Shown here one piece after another: positions 24,514 to 52,402 of a DNA stretch of 64,000 nt. The notes beneath the pieces are model-generated. The model was given only the letters and a program-made list of their open reading frames with translations, made no database searches and had not been told where the DNA came from. The position numbers and the translations under genes are program-made. This DNA is from Antennarius striatus (Eukaryota > Chordata > Actinopteri > Lophiiformes > Antennariidae), in NCBI RefSeq assembly GCF_040054535.1, contig NC_090792.1:2807001-2871000 (forward strand). Reading direction: 5' to 3'. Numbering within the stretch: position 1 is the stretch's first letter; the number at the start of each line of letters is the position of its first letter.

Positions 24514-24547
24514 GAGTCCCAAAACCATAATACTGGTTTTGGGACTC
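24514..24547. repeat. Perfect hairpin, 14-bp arms
   Basis: GAGTCCCAAAACCA, loop TAATAC, then TGGTTTTGGGACTC. It sits just upstream of the LINE fragment. Confidence 0.9.
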
Positions 24548-24649
24548 ACATATTGTCACGGTCATCACGGTCTTCAAATATCGAGGACCATGACACCACC
24601 GGACATGGCACAACCAGGACCTCGCCCTGGAGCCAGGCCCAGGGTTTGG

Positions 24650-25075
24650 ACCAAAGATGTTGTTTGGTCTAGAGACAGTGTCACTGAGGAAAAGACAGGA
24701 GACAGAGCTGGAGGTAGCAGAGATGAAGATGCTGAGGTTCTCTCTGGGAGTGACCAGGAAGGATAGGATCAGGAATGAGCACATCAGAGGGACAGCACAT
24801 GTTAGAGGTTTTGGAGATCAAGTCAGAGAGGCCAGACTGAGATGGTTTGGACATGTCCAGAGGAGAGATAGTGGATATATTGGTAGAAGGATGCTGAGTT
24901 TTGAACCGCCAGGCAGGAGGCCTAGAGGAAGACCAAAGAGGAGGATTATGGATGTAGTGAAAGAGGACATGAAGGTAGTTGGTGTGAGAGAAGAGGATGC
25001 AGAAGACAGGGTTAGATGGAGGACACTGATTCGCTGTGGCGACCCCTGAAGGGAAAAGCCAAAAGAAGAAGCAGT
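24650..25075 (+). mobile_element. RTE-like LINE, 3' end with C-terminal ORF part
   Basis: One open frame (about 24657-25049) reads MLRFSLGVTRKDRIRNEHIR, then ARLRWFGHVQRRDSGYIGRR and PGRRPRGRPKRRIMDVVKED, ending RWRTLIRCGDP and a stop. The LRWFGHV...GRPRGRPKxxW-like tail is the C-terminus of fish non-LTR polyproteins of the RTE/Rex type (assignment from memory). After the stop comes GGGAAAAGCC and AGAAGAAGCAG, a short A/G-rich tail. The RT and endonuclease domains are missing (5' truncation). Confidence 0.75.
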
Positions 25076-25235
25076 TAATGGATGAGAGCTGATCATGAGA
25101 ACACGGCTAGAGGATTTAGTCCAATCCAAACGGTCTGTATAACGTAACATTAACACCCATTAGATTAAGATTTCACATCATGTCAAAATAACCCAGTAAT
25201 TCAATATCAGACTAAATGAACAGTTTGTCCTGATG

Positions 25236-25450
25236 TCAGACTTCATGCGACCTTTTCAGCTTTTCTGTTTGAGCTTCATCTGCAGCGTTTCGTCCGTCTT
25301 TTATCCACATCTCTGCAAACTTCTGAGCAGGGAACAAATGTACATTTAACCAATTGGCAAAAAGAAGATTGTTCAGTGTGGACACATTCATTCTGCTGCA
25401 CTCGTCAGTTAGGATGTGATTCATCAGAGGTAGAGATGAAAAACTACAGG
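25236..25450 (-). mobile_element. Possible hAT transposase C-terminal fragment
   Basis: The reverse frame reads LTDECSRMNVSTLNNLLFAN, then WLNVHLFPAQKFAEMWIKDG and RNAADEA. This resembles the hAT C-terminal dimerisation region (xRxxxxxNLxxLxxxxxNG...F...W...GR). The identity is weak and recalled, and no other transposase part is adjacent. Confidence 0.35.
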
Positions 25451-25519
25451 GGGGGATGATCAGTCCTATCCTCCCCAACAAATCACACCCTTTTTCTGTT
25501 ACACCAGAGTACTTCAAGC

Positions 25520-28500
25520 TACAGCACCAAAGGTGTGATTCTGCTGACGTGTTGGAGCAGATGTGCTAGCTTTCCTTCTACTTCACTGAACCAATCAAAG
25601 ACCTATACTGCAATTCTGAATGTATGAAACAGGGAATTTGTCCTCTCCGAATGACACGGGTGCTAAGTGCTTCAGGCGCTACAGAGGTCACCAGGGTTGA
25701 TCCAGCAGGATGACACTGTATATAGCTCAAAAACCCTTTACTGTAAATGGCAGAGTTCATGAAGGAAGGCATATTTAACATCAGCTGGTCTTTGACTTAA
25801 AAATCTTCGATGATTTTTATTGTTAACGCTCTAATTGATCAAGGTTGTATTACCTTTTGTCAAATTCCAGTGTTCTAGTAGATTCTAGCGTTTTTTTCCC
25901 TTCCCTTCCCTTTCCATTCTCCCTGAGGAGAATGGAAAACTGTTCAATCTCCAATCGGCAGTTACCTTATAAGCTGCACACTTCTTTAAGGTCTGGAGGC
26001 CACAGCTGGTGGTGTGTCTTTGACATTCAGATAGACGTCTTTGGTAGGAGGCGGGGAGGAGGAAAGTTTGGGGGTGCCCTATACATTTTTCACCATGTAG
26101 AGCAGTGGTCCCCAAAACGGATGCGTCCCACCTCCACATTTGGCACTGCCCCCTGAACAGTCCCAGATTTTTTTTTCTATTAAGATCAATAAAAGGGTTA
26201 TCAATATTTGGTTATGTGTGGCTTTCTGGAAGAGAACAAATGTTCACATTTAAGCACCACTGCAATCTGCAGTTTATCTGTTACAAACTGACCCCGGCCC
26301 CCCATCAGAGAAGGGAAAAGTTATGTGGCCCTTACAGGAAAAGGTTTGTAGACCCCTGATTCCTTTTTTTCCTTTGTTAGACATAAATTTTAAGTGATCA
26401 GTTCCAATCTTTGTATTTATATTTGTTTATGTCTGTTTTTAGAGTAGGCAGATTTTGGTTTCTATTCACAAGATCAGGCAGGGATAGTTTGCTGCAAAGC
26501 TTTTTTATAATTTTGGCACAACCTTCACTTCCCTTCTCCCTCACATTTTGTTTTCTTTTATTTCTTCTCAGAGAACAGCAAAATGTAAAAATAAAGCTTC
26601 TCCTTTGCGCTATACGATCTGGATTCCAAGTCATTATTGGTTTTCAGCGACTATACAAGCAACCTATCATTCTAGATTGTAACGTCCAGATTTCAAGCCT
26701 AAATTGCTACATGCATTATAATTTGATAAAAATAAATTACATGTTCAGATTCTGTAAGAGGTGAATAAGCAGGACTACTTCATTATTAATTATTGTGTCT
26801 ATTGTAATAAGGAAAAGCCCAGAGGTTTTTTTCTGGTGGTGACAGGGAAACAAAAGTTGCTGAGGACCTAATGTGTCGGATGTGTGTTACATCAGTCAGT
26901 GTGGGTGGTTTTCAAACACCTACTTCCTTTTTTTTTCTTCTAATGACACCCAAAACATGTTGCTTCACACTTCCTGGGCCTCGTGCATTCTCCTGCCATG
27001 ATTGGCTTCACCTAAATCATATAATATACTAATCATAGCACTGAGCAGTGACTCCCATCCCTGCCTCCATTCTGCTTTTAAAAAATGATCATGTAAAACA
27101 AAGAGTTGCTACATGGCATTTGTGGCCAGGAAAAAGTTGAGATAACCTGTCCTTTCAGGTCTGTTTACACGTTGAGTAGCAGGACAGGTTTCATTTCAGT
27201 GAAAGCGAACAGAGACTCATTCATTATTTTGTAATCAGCTAGTACCATAAAGCCTTCCATCATTTTGGATTGTCAGAATTTAATCCAAAACCAGACAATC
27301 AGCCTCGGCAAGTCATCCACGGTTATTAAAAATATTTTTTTTAAATCTATTATATGGTTTAGTTTATGTATTACATATGTATGTATGAGACATACGTGAC
27401 ACATAACAAATGCAGTCAGTCCCTTGATTATATATGCATTTATGGTATGCATTTGTAAAACTGACTGGACATACATGGATTTTTTTTTTTTTAAAGTCAT
27501 CCGACCACACTGGAAAAGCAGCAACATAAAAAAAAAAATTAAAACATGATTAAAAGTCAGCTAATCCTCTTCAGAAACTCTCCAGAACAGTTGTAGAAGG
27601 GTCTAATCTTGACCTCGCAGCTAAATCATCATTATTGGAGCAGTGAGGTAATCTGTCAGATGACCACAAATCTTAGTCTTTTGACATTTCAGAAGATCTC
27701 CATCAGATTTCCACCACTGAACAATCATTTAAGACATATTCAAAGGTGGTAAAACTGGATCAACAATGACAATCAGTTACTGATTCAGTTACTCAATCAA
27801 TAAAGTAATCAGTCTTTCCTATTGTATGTGGTGTGTACACGCCACACATTCACACAGCTACTGGATCCGGCAGAGCTTGATAAGCAGAAACGATCTGATA
27901 CCCCAACAAAATGCTACGGGAGGTCAACTGGAGGTCAACAAGACCCTTTCTGTCTGTGAATACAGTACCCTCCATTTTTGATACATCCCGATTGTAAGCA
28001 GATTCAGGTCAGCTGATCCAGTTTTTGACTGCTGCCTATGGCATCTAAAGACAAAATATGAATGAGAACTACTGGTACTATTAAAAAAATTTTAAAGTAG
28101 CCAAAACTCTGCTCTGATCTATCAGAACACAGTCACACAATTCACCCAGGGGTGTGGGAATAACCATCTTCACGTCAACACCAGGAATTTGTAAGAAAAT
28201 AATGTTCACTTCCTCCTTCACCTCAGCACCCTATCATTAATGAAAACCACACAGCTGAAACAGCGCACACTTTGAATTATCAAAGAGTAACTCAGGGTAA
28301 TTCACTCGGTCCTGATTAGCACACCGGGGAAGTACAGGAAAGGAGCCAACAAAGACTGTCAGCCATCCAGAAACTTAGAAGAATCCATGTCGACCCCACC
28401 TACTTCTGTAACATCAAACATCATCCAAACAATCATTTTGCACTGTTTTACACGTTTCCTCACCATGCTTTCTGTCACGTACTGGGTGAAAATGACACAT

Positions 28501-29700
28501 TGCACAAATTACAGCCAGGATCAGTGGTCTCCCCACACCCAACCTTGTAGAACTGAACAACAGGTTCTTAGTTTTGCAATATCAATGAAGTGATGTTTGG
28601 CACATGTACTCTCACAGAGGACGGAACATTAAAATTCAGTCAGGGTTACTTTGGAAGCGTTTGAACCCATAGCTACACTCAATAAAAGACTTAGATGATG
28701 ATGCTGCCAATATGGTTGCCAACCTGGTGCTATTGTGGGGATGTGATATGTTTGCTGTAGTAAACAGTGTTTTATGTCTTGTAAATTCATACTTGGTGAA
28801 ATTGAATTTCCCCTTGGGGAGGAGTAAAGAATGTCCAAGTCTAAATTGATGTATCTAAACAATTCCAACAAAGGTCAACTTAGTTACTCAACTGATGACT
28901 TCCTTGTTGGTCTATCGGCAGATTCTTCCTCAGTTGACAGGTAATAGGTATGTTTCCCAACACAATTGCTGATGTCTTCCCCCTCACCCAGAACCTCGCT
29001 GAATCCTGGAATAAATTTTGTCTAATGATTCTGAAAGGCCAACTTTTGCATTTACAAAGTTATTTATATTTATTCATATTTTCTACATAACAATTAGGTG
29101 ATGTGGTTTGAATTTTGAATACATTACATTCATACTCACACTTTCAAACTAATCAATGCAATACTTTTTACACTATTTTTTTCAAGTTGTTGATATGATG
29201 CATAATAAATTTGAATGCAAAATGCATAAATTAATATTTGCAAGCCAATTCATCGACTAAACCTACAAGAATACAAATTTGTATTCCAAGTCTGGGGCTC
29301 TCTAGTTATATTTAGCAGGCTTCTACTTCTTGTATTCACTTCTGATGTAGAACTTCCTAAATGGTTGATTAAAAAAAAAAAAAAATTAATCACTGTTATA
29401 ATCCCCAAAAGGAAATTCAGAATGGCAATTAAGAATAAGGTGTTAACAGATCAGCTGCACATTACACATCTAAGAACTTCAACACATGAAAATTCCCAGA
29501 ACAGCAAAAAAAATAAATAAACAACATTTGGCTTGTACATGTACAGGATGAAATGCCCTTTCATTTTCATTCATAAAATTATGTTCAAACTGGTAATTGT
29601 TTTGAGTGATAGTATTAAGATGTTTTTTTTTCAAATTTTACTCAACCTTTTTTGTTTGTTTGTTTTTTTCAGATCTTATCCCCAGAAATAATTTTAATCG
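25520..29700. other. No gene recognised upstream of sptlc2
   Basis: Contains a hAT-type MITE (26103-26358) and repeat-tail scraps near 28770-28835 and 29388-29420 (TTTCCCCTTGGGG / ATCCCCAAAAGGAAATTC). The remaining sequence is AT-rich with no recognised exon. Confidence 0.45.
26103..26358. mobile_element. Non-autonomous hAT-type element
   Basis: Begins CAGTGGTCCCCAAAAC and ends GGTTTGTAGACCCCTG. These are imperfect inverted ends of the hAT CAGxGGTCCCCAA type. The interior (CACTGCAATCTGCAG, GAAAAGTTATGTGGCCC) codes nothing recognisable. No clean 8-bp target duplication was seen. Confidence 0.5.
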
Positions 29701-29729
29701 CATGTTTCCGCTTCCTGCTCTACTGCTTG

Positions 29730-30022
29730 CCGCTCCAGTGTACTTCCCGTACACATGAACGCCCCTTTGCACATGTGAACATGTCGCCACGCCCCCTCCG
29801 CTGCTTCTCGTATTGTTATTGGGCGTTGATTTCCGGTATTCTGCTTCTGGATTTTCAGGTTCCTCAGTGTTGATATGAGTTTGTTGACTGTGCGTGTTTG
29901 AGGGAGTTTGTAGCGGCTGGAAAACCACTCCCAGTTCACACACTGTCACCGCTTTGCTCCGCAGGCAGGCGGGTGTTTCTACATGTTAGTAACCGTCGTG
30001 ACTTCCCAGTCGTTGACCAGCA
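29730..30022 (+). promoter_or_regulatory. sptlc2: sptlc2 proximal promoter and 5'UTR
   Basis: This is a locally GC-rich stretch in an AT-rich neighbourhood, with a GC box (CCACGCCCCCTCC, 29788-29799). An inverted CCAAT box (ATTGG at 29818-29822) lies 200 bases before the start codon. No TATA box is visible, which suits a housekeeping gene. The transcription start cannot be fixed from sequence. Confidence 0.5.
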
Positions 30023-45263
<15,241 letters not shown>

Positions 45264-47270
45264 TGCGCCGCTCCTCATCTGAAGTGGCGTGAAAGCTGAA
45301 CGAGCCCAAGAAAATACAAACCGGGTTCAAGATGGATCGCAAGTCTTCCACAAGGACCGAGATGTGTCCAGGTGCCCCCCACCCCCCACCCACCCTTGTC
45401 ACAAGTTTATCGTAACGTCTGACAAAGAAAAAAAAGATACTCAAAAATATCGTCTGATTCTTCTTTGCCTTATCTAAACATGCGGACCCTGTTGTCAACA
45501 CACTGAAACACCTCTGTGTAGTTTTGTTACTCCTTCTCGATTATTTCTCTAATTAATTTTTTGTTTCCTTGACTTGTGTGTTTTTCTGCTGTGAGTACAG
45601 CTTTCATTATGTTAAGCCCTGGGGTTGTTTACATGGGTGGACAAGTGTCATCCTTCCAAATGTCTTTGCATGATGTGATCTAACCAGGTCATTGATGAGG
45701 CCAACGGTTTCCCTTCAGACGGGCAACAAACACACAGCGTCAGATTCCGTGTCAAACTGCCTTCACATCGGCCGCGTGATGCTGAATTCCAAATCAGAGT
45801 TAGTTTTCTAAGAGAAGATCGTTATTCTGATTAAGTTACTGACAAAAGCATAGTGTTTTTTAATCTTCTTTGACATGTAATGAAAGATCAGTACCATTTT
45901 CATGACTAATAAAGATGAAAAAAAAAATCTTCCTCTTCATTGATATGAAACTACAACTACGTACCTTGTGCCCAAAGAGGAATAATTCCATTCTTTTCAA
46001 CTTCCAACATTTCAACTTTTTTTTTTTTACGGTTTGAAGTATGTGTTTCTGTACCACTTAGAGATCTCCCTTTTTTTTGCCAGACTGAATGCTACGCTCA
46101 GATAATCACACGATACCAGAGGTGTAAATTTTTTTTCTCTTGATTTAAAGAAATGCCCTAATATAATATTCTTAAATGTCTTTCGAATGTCATAAATGTT
46201 AGATACTAGCCACAGTGTGCTAATTCACTCAGTATGATTAGCATTCTTAAAAGCCATGCAAAAGTTTTATATCTCATTCATTCGCCTCTACTAACACAAT
46301 CTGTGGAACATGAGAACATGTGATGAATGGTTTGGGTGTGATTGTGCTTGACCTTTGCATCTGATAATGTATAGAAAGCGCTGTTGTGGCAACTGTACAG
46401 CAAATTTAATCTTGTCTTGGGAGCGGCTTTGTGCGTTTGTCTGCATGGATTCGGGTATTAATGTAAATGTCTGCACTTTTCTTGTCTTTTCCTCCACGCC
46501 TGTTTTTAATGGCGTTATCTTTTGTTATGTTGGTTTACCTCTGTGTCTCTTTAGCTTTAGGGAGATTAAGGCAGCTTTAAATTTCCAAATACATGCGTTC
46601 ACATTCCACATATGCACACATACATACATTGTGAAACCACTTTTTTTTTTTTTTTAATTAATCACTGTGTAGTATGAATAAGTCATTGAAACTGTACCAC
46701 ACCCAGTAATCCTCAGTGATATACATTCTGGCACGCTTGATTTGACTTGTTTGAATGCTGTCTGAAAATGTTCTTTATTCCAGACTTAATAACGGCTGTC
46801 TAGGCTCCAGGGAGAGGGTTTGTTTCTTTTCTATTAATGTTTGTCTCTCATAGTTACTTAACTGTAGGAGAGGGCTCACAGTGTGATTTTTGGAATTATA
46901 AATGATTGTTCCTTTGCTATAAGACTTTGAGTGTCGCTCTTGTAAATGCAGAATGTCTTTATGTGGACCTATGTTTAAATTTGCACATAGTATCACTTTA
47001 AAAGCAGGCATTTAGACCGTATTTTAATGTAAGACTGTAATTACGTAAAACCTCACGACTGTGTCTTAATGATGTGATTTTCAATGTAACTGAGGTTTCT
47101 ACTTAAGTGGAGGACTGTTGGTACTTGATGTACAGTAACGAGATGTACTTGTCACTGTAAGTCACCATGCATTTAAACAATAGAAAACACATTAGTTGCA
47201 ACATTTCAATGTCACTTGCATCAGTAGGTCATTAAAACAATAAAGACATCTATTTTCAATGTTTGCTGTT
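45264..47270 (+). other. sptlc2: sptlc2 3'UTR region with candidate polyadenylation signals
   Basis: Non-coding sequence after the stop. AATAAA hexamers occur at 45908-45913 and 47239-47244. The true end of the transcript is not known. The second signal is contained in a 59-bp segment repeated at 48772-48830. Confidence 0.45.
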
Positions 47271-47279
47271 TGGTTGAGA
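47221..47279 (+). repeat. 59-bp duplicated segment, copy 1, with AATAAA
   Basis: TCAGTAGGTCATTAAAACAA then TAAAGACATCTATTTTCAAT and TGCTGTTTGGTTGAGA. It is nearly identical to 48772-48830, with about three to four differences. Confidence 0.85.
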
Positions 47280-48771
47280 TGTGACACTTGAATGAATTAT
47301 ATGTTCATTTTCTGATGTTCTGGCCATTAAAAATGTGTTGCCTTGGGTCGGAACAGCAGCGCCAGCATGGGGGTGGATTTACAGTACTAGTGATCAAGTT
47401 ATCAGCAGGTCGAAGCATAATAATAAAAACCATAGCCCCACATATGTCCTCTATCAGAGCTCAAGATTAGTAGAATCATCACATATAACTGATATAATAA
47501 TAAGACAGCTTTTTATAAGTAAAGACTCTCCTTTTTTCCTGTTATCCCTGTTTTGTTGAGTGAGATTAATCATATTTTTATTGTGTTTCCAGCGATATTG
47601 TAATCATTTCTGTTAAGTCAACTAACTAAACCAGAGATGGCATTTAAGTGATTAAATTTATCTGAAATTAAAAGCATACAAAGTCTTAAACTATACAAAA
47701 GTCTTGTCTTGAATTAGGTGTTTGATCCCTGATCATCTGTTGCGGATTGATTTGACCGGCGTCTTATTCACCCAGCTGTCACACATCAACCCGTGGTTCA
47801 GGGCAATATTTTTTTATTATCATTATTTGATCAGCTCATTGTGTATTCATACAGTTTATATATCAAGGATGAGCTCAAACATCAGATTTAACAGGATTTG
47901 CAGGTCAAGGCTAAGGTCATGAATGTCATATCTGTCGTTTCAATTTAAAAGTGAATATCTGCTAGTATAAAGTTTATTGGGGTCAAGTCCATCGTGAAAT
48001 AGGTCAGTTCAAGAAGAAGAATTATAAGAATTCATTCGTCTGATTGAAATGAACCCTGGATCTCATTCACTTCACACATACTGTATCCCAGAACCCATAA
48101 TCCAGAGTAAATGGTCAGGAGTCATCTTGTAGATCAGTCACACAGAGAACCACAACGGTTCTCCACTTGTATCAAGCTGCAGAAAATTTGAAGCACGGCA
48201 TGTTAGAGTTCAGTTCCCAATGCTAATTTGATCAGCAATCACACAAATCACCCAGCATTTATTTAATTTATTAGTGTTGAGAATTTCAATTGGGGTAATT
48301 TTTGTTTTTTTTTAAATATCATGTTACCTCTGGACCCCGTCCAACTCCTGCTGTGTTCCCCCACCATCCAGCAGACCTGGTAGAACCACTGATACTGAAA
48401 CTAACTACATGTATAATTATGACATTCCCAAATATATTCATTTTCAAACTTCATGCTTTTTTTTTTGTTCTGGTATTTAAGGTCTTGTTAGATTTAACTG
48501 AATTTGGTCCACCTTTTTTATATATAGAGAGATTTTATATTGTTTCACATTAAGTGGATTATGTGTAATATTTTGTTAATGGTGAGGTAACAGTGAAAGT
48601 ATGGCTGTCCTTATGAATTGTATGGTATAAACCACTGTGGTGTCAAATAATGTTTTGGTTAAATTACCACACATCAGAGATAACTATTTTCTGATACTTT
48701 GCCTTTTGAAGCAAAGGATTTAGTAAGAATTCTTTGTTGTAAACTTGCATCGTTCATTCTTACATTGAAAT

Positions 48772-48830
48772 CAGTAGGTCATTAAAATAATAAAGACATC
48801 TATTTTCAATGCCTGCTGTTTGGTTGAGAC
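48772..48830 (+). repeat. 59-bp duplicated segment, copy 2, with AATAAA
   Basis: Matches 47221-47279 in the same orientation. AATAAA lies at 48789-48794. The flanks do not match, so the duplication is sharply bounded. Confidence 0.85.
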
Positions 48831-49098
48831 ATTTTATTCATCATGCATCCCATGTTGAATATATACTCACAAGTCATCCTGGATGTACGTAGCTGGTAAG
48901 AATGGTTATCTTACAATTATGAGGGAGTATTATGGTGAGGGTCGAAAAAATAATAATTGCTTATTAAATTATCAATTTATGGGGAGTCTGCATCGTATGG
49001 TGGGTGGTGAGAAGTGGATTTGTAGACCCCCACCTCTATTTAGAAACCATCATTCCAATTTGACACAGGCGGTTTGTTTCCCTTTCAAACATGATTTA

Positions 49099-49266
49099 CA
49101 GTATTTTCCTCACTATAAGGCTCACTGGAATATAAGGCGCACCTTGAATGAATGGCCCATATTAAAACTTTTCGTATATAAGACGCACTGGATTATAAGG
49201 AGCATGGTCAGTTTTTGAGAAAATTAAAGACTTTTAGGTGCGCCTTATAGTGCGGAAAACACCGTA
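49099..49266 (+). mobile_element. MITE with inverted ends (CAGTATTTTCC...GGAAAACACCG)
   Basis: The left end CAGTATTTTCCTCACTATAA and right end TTATAGTGCGGAAAACACCG are imperfect inverted repeats. The interior has GGCGCACCTTG and AAATTAAAGACTTTTAGGTG. This is a very widespread short vertebrate repeat type; it codes nothing. Confidence 0.6.
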
Positions 49267-52183
49267 ATTCCAATTTGATGCAAGCGTGTTTGAATCTGTT
49301 CTCCTTTGGCGATTAATCAGTATACCACTGAGGTTGTAACAAATCCTATACAGGGTACCAATCATATTATGACATCAAAACAAGCACGCCATCACCTCTG
49401 AGGGCACAAGTGTCCCCCCTCATTGTCCCGGGGCAGGGCTACCCCCAATGTCCTCAATCAACAGAGGCTCCTTTGGTTCCCAGGTCACTGTTGCTCTGCG
49501 CTTTATGATCTAGAGGGCATTGAAACAGCATGAAATCTCACATAATGTAGCAGGGCTACAATTAAACTACACCACAATGGGCTGTTGGAAAAAATGGCAC
49601 GACCTATAACTAAAACCCCCCACAAGCCCCGATTTAAGAAACTTGGAATAACAAGTTCATAAAATCAGAAACACAAAATCATCTGCAGCATTTTATTGTT
49701 ACAGCTCACGGAGCGCTGGATGAAATGTTGCTATCTTTTTGTGCGATGAGTTGAAAGCAAACACTCATCAAAGTGACTAATGCACCGCTGTGCAAAATGT
49801 TTTACTGTATGTTTTTATTTCCATGTCAGCAGTGTAGAAAAGTTTCCTTGTCTTTGATACAGCTGCTGCTGAAAAAGCAAGAATCACTAAGCTGAAAAGA
49901 TGAAGTTTAAAGCCAGCAGAAGATCTAACAGAAAGGATTTCATTATAAGTGCATAATTTATTTAATAAAAGTTCAGTTGAGCACTGAGTAAATCATGAAG
50001 TCACACATATTGAAGTGTTTTTCCTGTTTTTCTTGGTCAACTTTTCTTCCACTACAGATTTACAATCAACTGTTAGGCTTCTACTATTATCTCTTGGCCC
50101 ACTAACCCCTGATCTTTGCCAAAATATACATGACATTTGCAGAAGAGGTTCACGCTGTGGCCTGAGTCAAACCAGGACAGGCGATATTTCACAAAGGCAC
50201 AGGGGACAGAAAGAAAAGAAGAAAAAAAAGGATCTGAAGTAATTAATTTAAATATCGCTGGTTTAAGGAGGATAAATATGCACACACATACAGCTATGGC
50301 ATATACACACCAGAATTAACATCTTATACAATTAAAACTGCACTGGAAATATGAAATCATTATTATATCCAGAATGACTCCACATTCAACTGAAATCAAT
50401 GTTTGTTGTTTTCCTGATTTTTTGTCCCAGCTGTGGTCAGGTTTCCGTAACGCAACGCTGCTCTTGGTTCACCTTCATCATGAGGCTTTATCTTAATACT
50501 AAAAGTAAATCACACTGTCAGACAATATGGACAGTCAGCCTAGAGTTCAGCCTCCATCTGGCATCACCATGAAACAGCTGTCTTTTACTATCATTGTTTA
50601 TCCTTATTTCTTTTTAACTGTAGGGAGAATTAGCTGGAAACTACAAAACAAGAGCTGCGCATTTATTTCAATATCTTCAGCATTTTCTTACACGAACAGT
50701 TTTGGAATCTACCAGTGACCTGCATAATGTAAAGAAATGCCCATCACTGACAGTGTAAAGTATATTATTCACCACTGAAATACTCTTCTGGACAACTAAG
50801 TTTTTTTTTTATAGTTGAGTGTATAATAGGATGATTAGCATTCATTATCAGTTTGAAGTTAAGAAAATATCACAAGGTTTAAATTTGTGTGAATGATTAG
50901 TGACATGAGAAAGAAAGCTGACGGACTTGAGAGAGGTCAGGGAAATCTGAGGAGCCAGATAGAACTATATAAACATTCAGACGGGAAATGATTGCACTTT
51001 GATGGTACTTCAATGATGTACCCCCCCAAAAAAATGTCTTGTGGAATAAACACAAGTCGTAACTACACAAAGGTTTATTTTATAAGAATTAAATAGAACT
51101 TGATGTAATAACAAACCAGCTACAATAAAACGGAGCTGTCTGCCCTACTCTTAAAGTCATAATCTTTACCTGTGCATTTTAATTCAACTTTTTATTAGAA
51201 TATATAATAGCAGAAAACACCAATCCCTTTGTCTTTCTGTCCCTTTCACCTAAAGGAAATACAGCCTGTCCTGTTTTCACAACTCATTACAAACTATGCA
51301 GATTTTTTTGTGCAACAGTAGCAAAGATGAGGAGCCAAGAAAGATAATGTCAGAACCCAAAGAGTTCACTCCAGTTCAATAGCAGATTAGAAACTAAAAA
51401 AAACCTAAAACAGTATAAACTTCAAGGCAAACTGTTTTGTTTGTCATGAGTGATTAAACTGATCCGCTCTTAGTAAGTTTGTCACGTCACCTGCATCGCC
51501 TAAAGTGACGCAGATTGTCGCACTCGGATATGTAATAATGTTCCTCTCATTTGAAATTGCAGAAATTTCAGAAAGTCTTTGGATTTCCAAAAAAAAACCC
51601 CATCCTAACACAGAACTTGTGAGATATTAAATATGTACCTGACAGATCCATTGTCAAACACTGAAGCTCTGGCAGAATGCTGACATCCTCACTAGTCTAT
51701 ATTAGGACAAGGAAATGAAGCTGGCATTTACCTGCAAGTTTAATTAATGATTTATTGTTGAAATTTTAGGTACTTTTTATTCTTAATATCAATAGAGAAC
51801 AGTTTTAGAAAGAAAACAATCCAAATATTAATCTATCCGCATGACAAGGTTGTGTCAGTGGACACCATCTTCCAAGTTCTTCTCTATGGCATCATAGAGA
51901 GCGTTAGAGGCACTGAACTTTGTCATTATTTACAGGATAAATTAAATATTGATGTCTCATTGTGAACAGTTGAATGTTTCTGTTGTTAATTTTGTCTTGG
52001 CAATGCGTAGATCAATGCGTATTTGTGGTAGTGAGCCCAACAAAGTGGCTTATAATAAAAGGGTTAGTTGTTTAGCTCCTGTGTAGTACAGCTTACACTC
52101 TTTTCAGTCAATCAAACATGTGTAACATGACCAAAAATCTATTCTTTTGTATATAAAGATTACAAAAGTTTGGATGACTTTAT
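49267..52183. other. Intergenic, no gene recognised
   Basis: AT-rich sequence between the sptlc2 3' region and the ADH relic. I looked for further ADH-like exons (structural zinc Cys run, GHE motif) upstream of 52184 and saw none. Confidence 0.45.
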
Positions 52184-52402
52184 GTTGAACCTGGATCCAC
52201 ATGTGCTGTTTTTGGCCTGGGAGCTGTGGGATTTGTTGCAGTCATGGACAACAAGAACGCAGTCGCCAAAAATCCAGAAGTCTACACCATAATCACAGTT
52301 TTCATCACACCACGGAATACCCAGAATGCCGAGGTTTTTAGCAAGACCGATTTAATGAACTGCAAGGATCACAATAAACCCAGGTGTTTTCTGAAACAGC
52401 TG
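52184..52402 (+). pseudogene. Lone decayed ADH exon 6 (coenzyme-binding domain)
   Basis: [16 protein letters not shown] is conserved, followed by diverged sequence that still aligns through VF and KDHNKP to exon 6 of the intact gene at 56675-56935. There is a five-codon insertion after AK. The coenzyme-binding Asp (AVDI in the intact gene) has become Phe (TVFI). The acceptor AG is lost (TATGTTGAACC in place of TCAG|GTGGAACC), and the donor end is unrecognisable. No other ADH exon was found around it. The frame nevertheless remains open (to 52528). Most likely the remnant of a third cluster member. Confidence 0.8.

Noticed and set aside
24440..25156. Reverse-strand frames at 24440-24784 and 24818-25156
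   Set aside because: They are shadows of the forward LINE frame.
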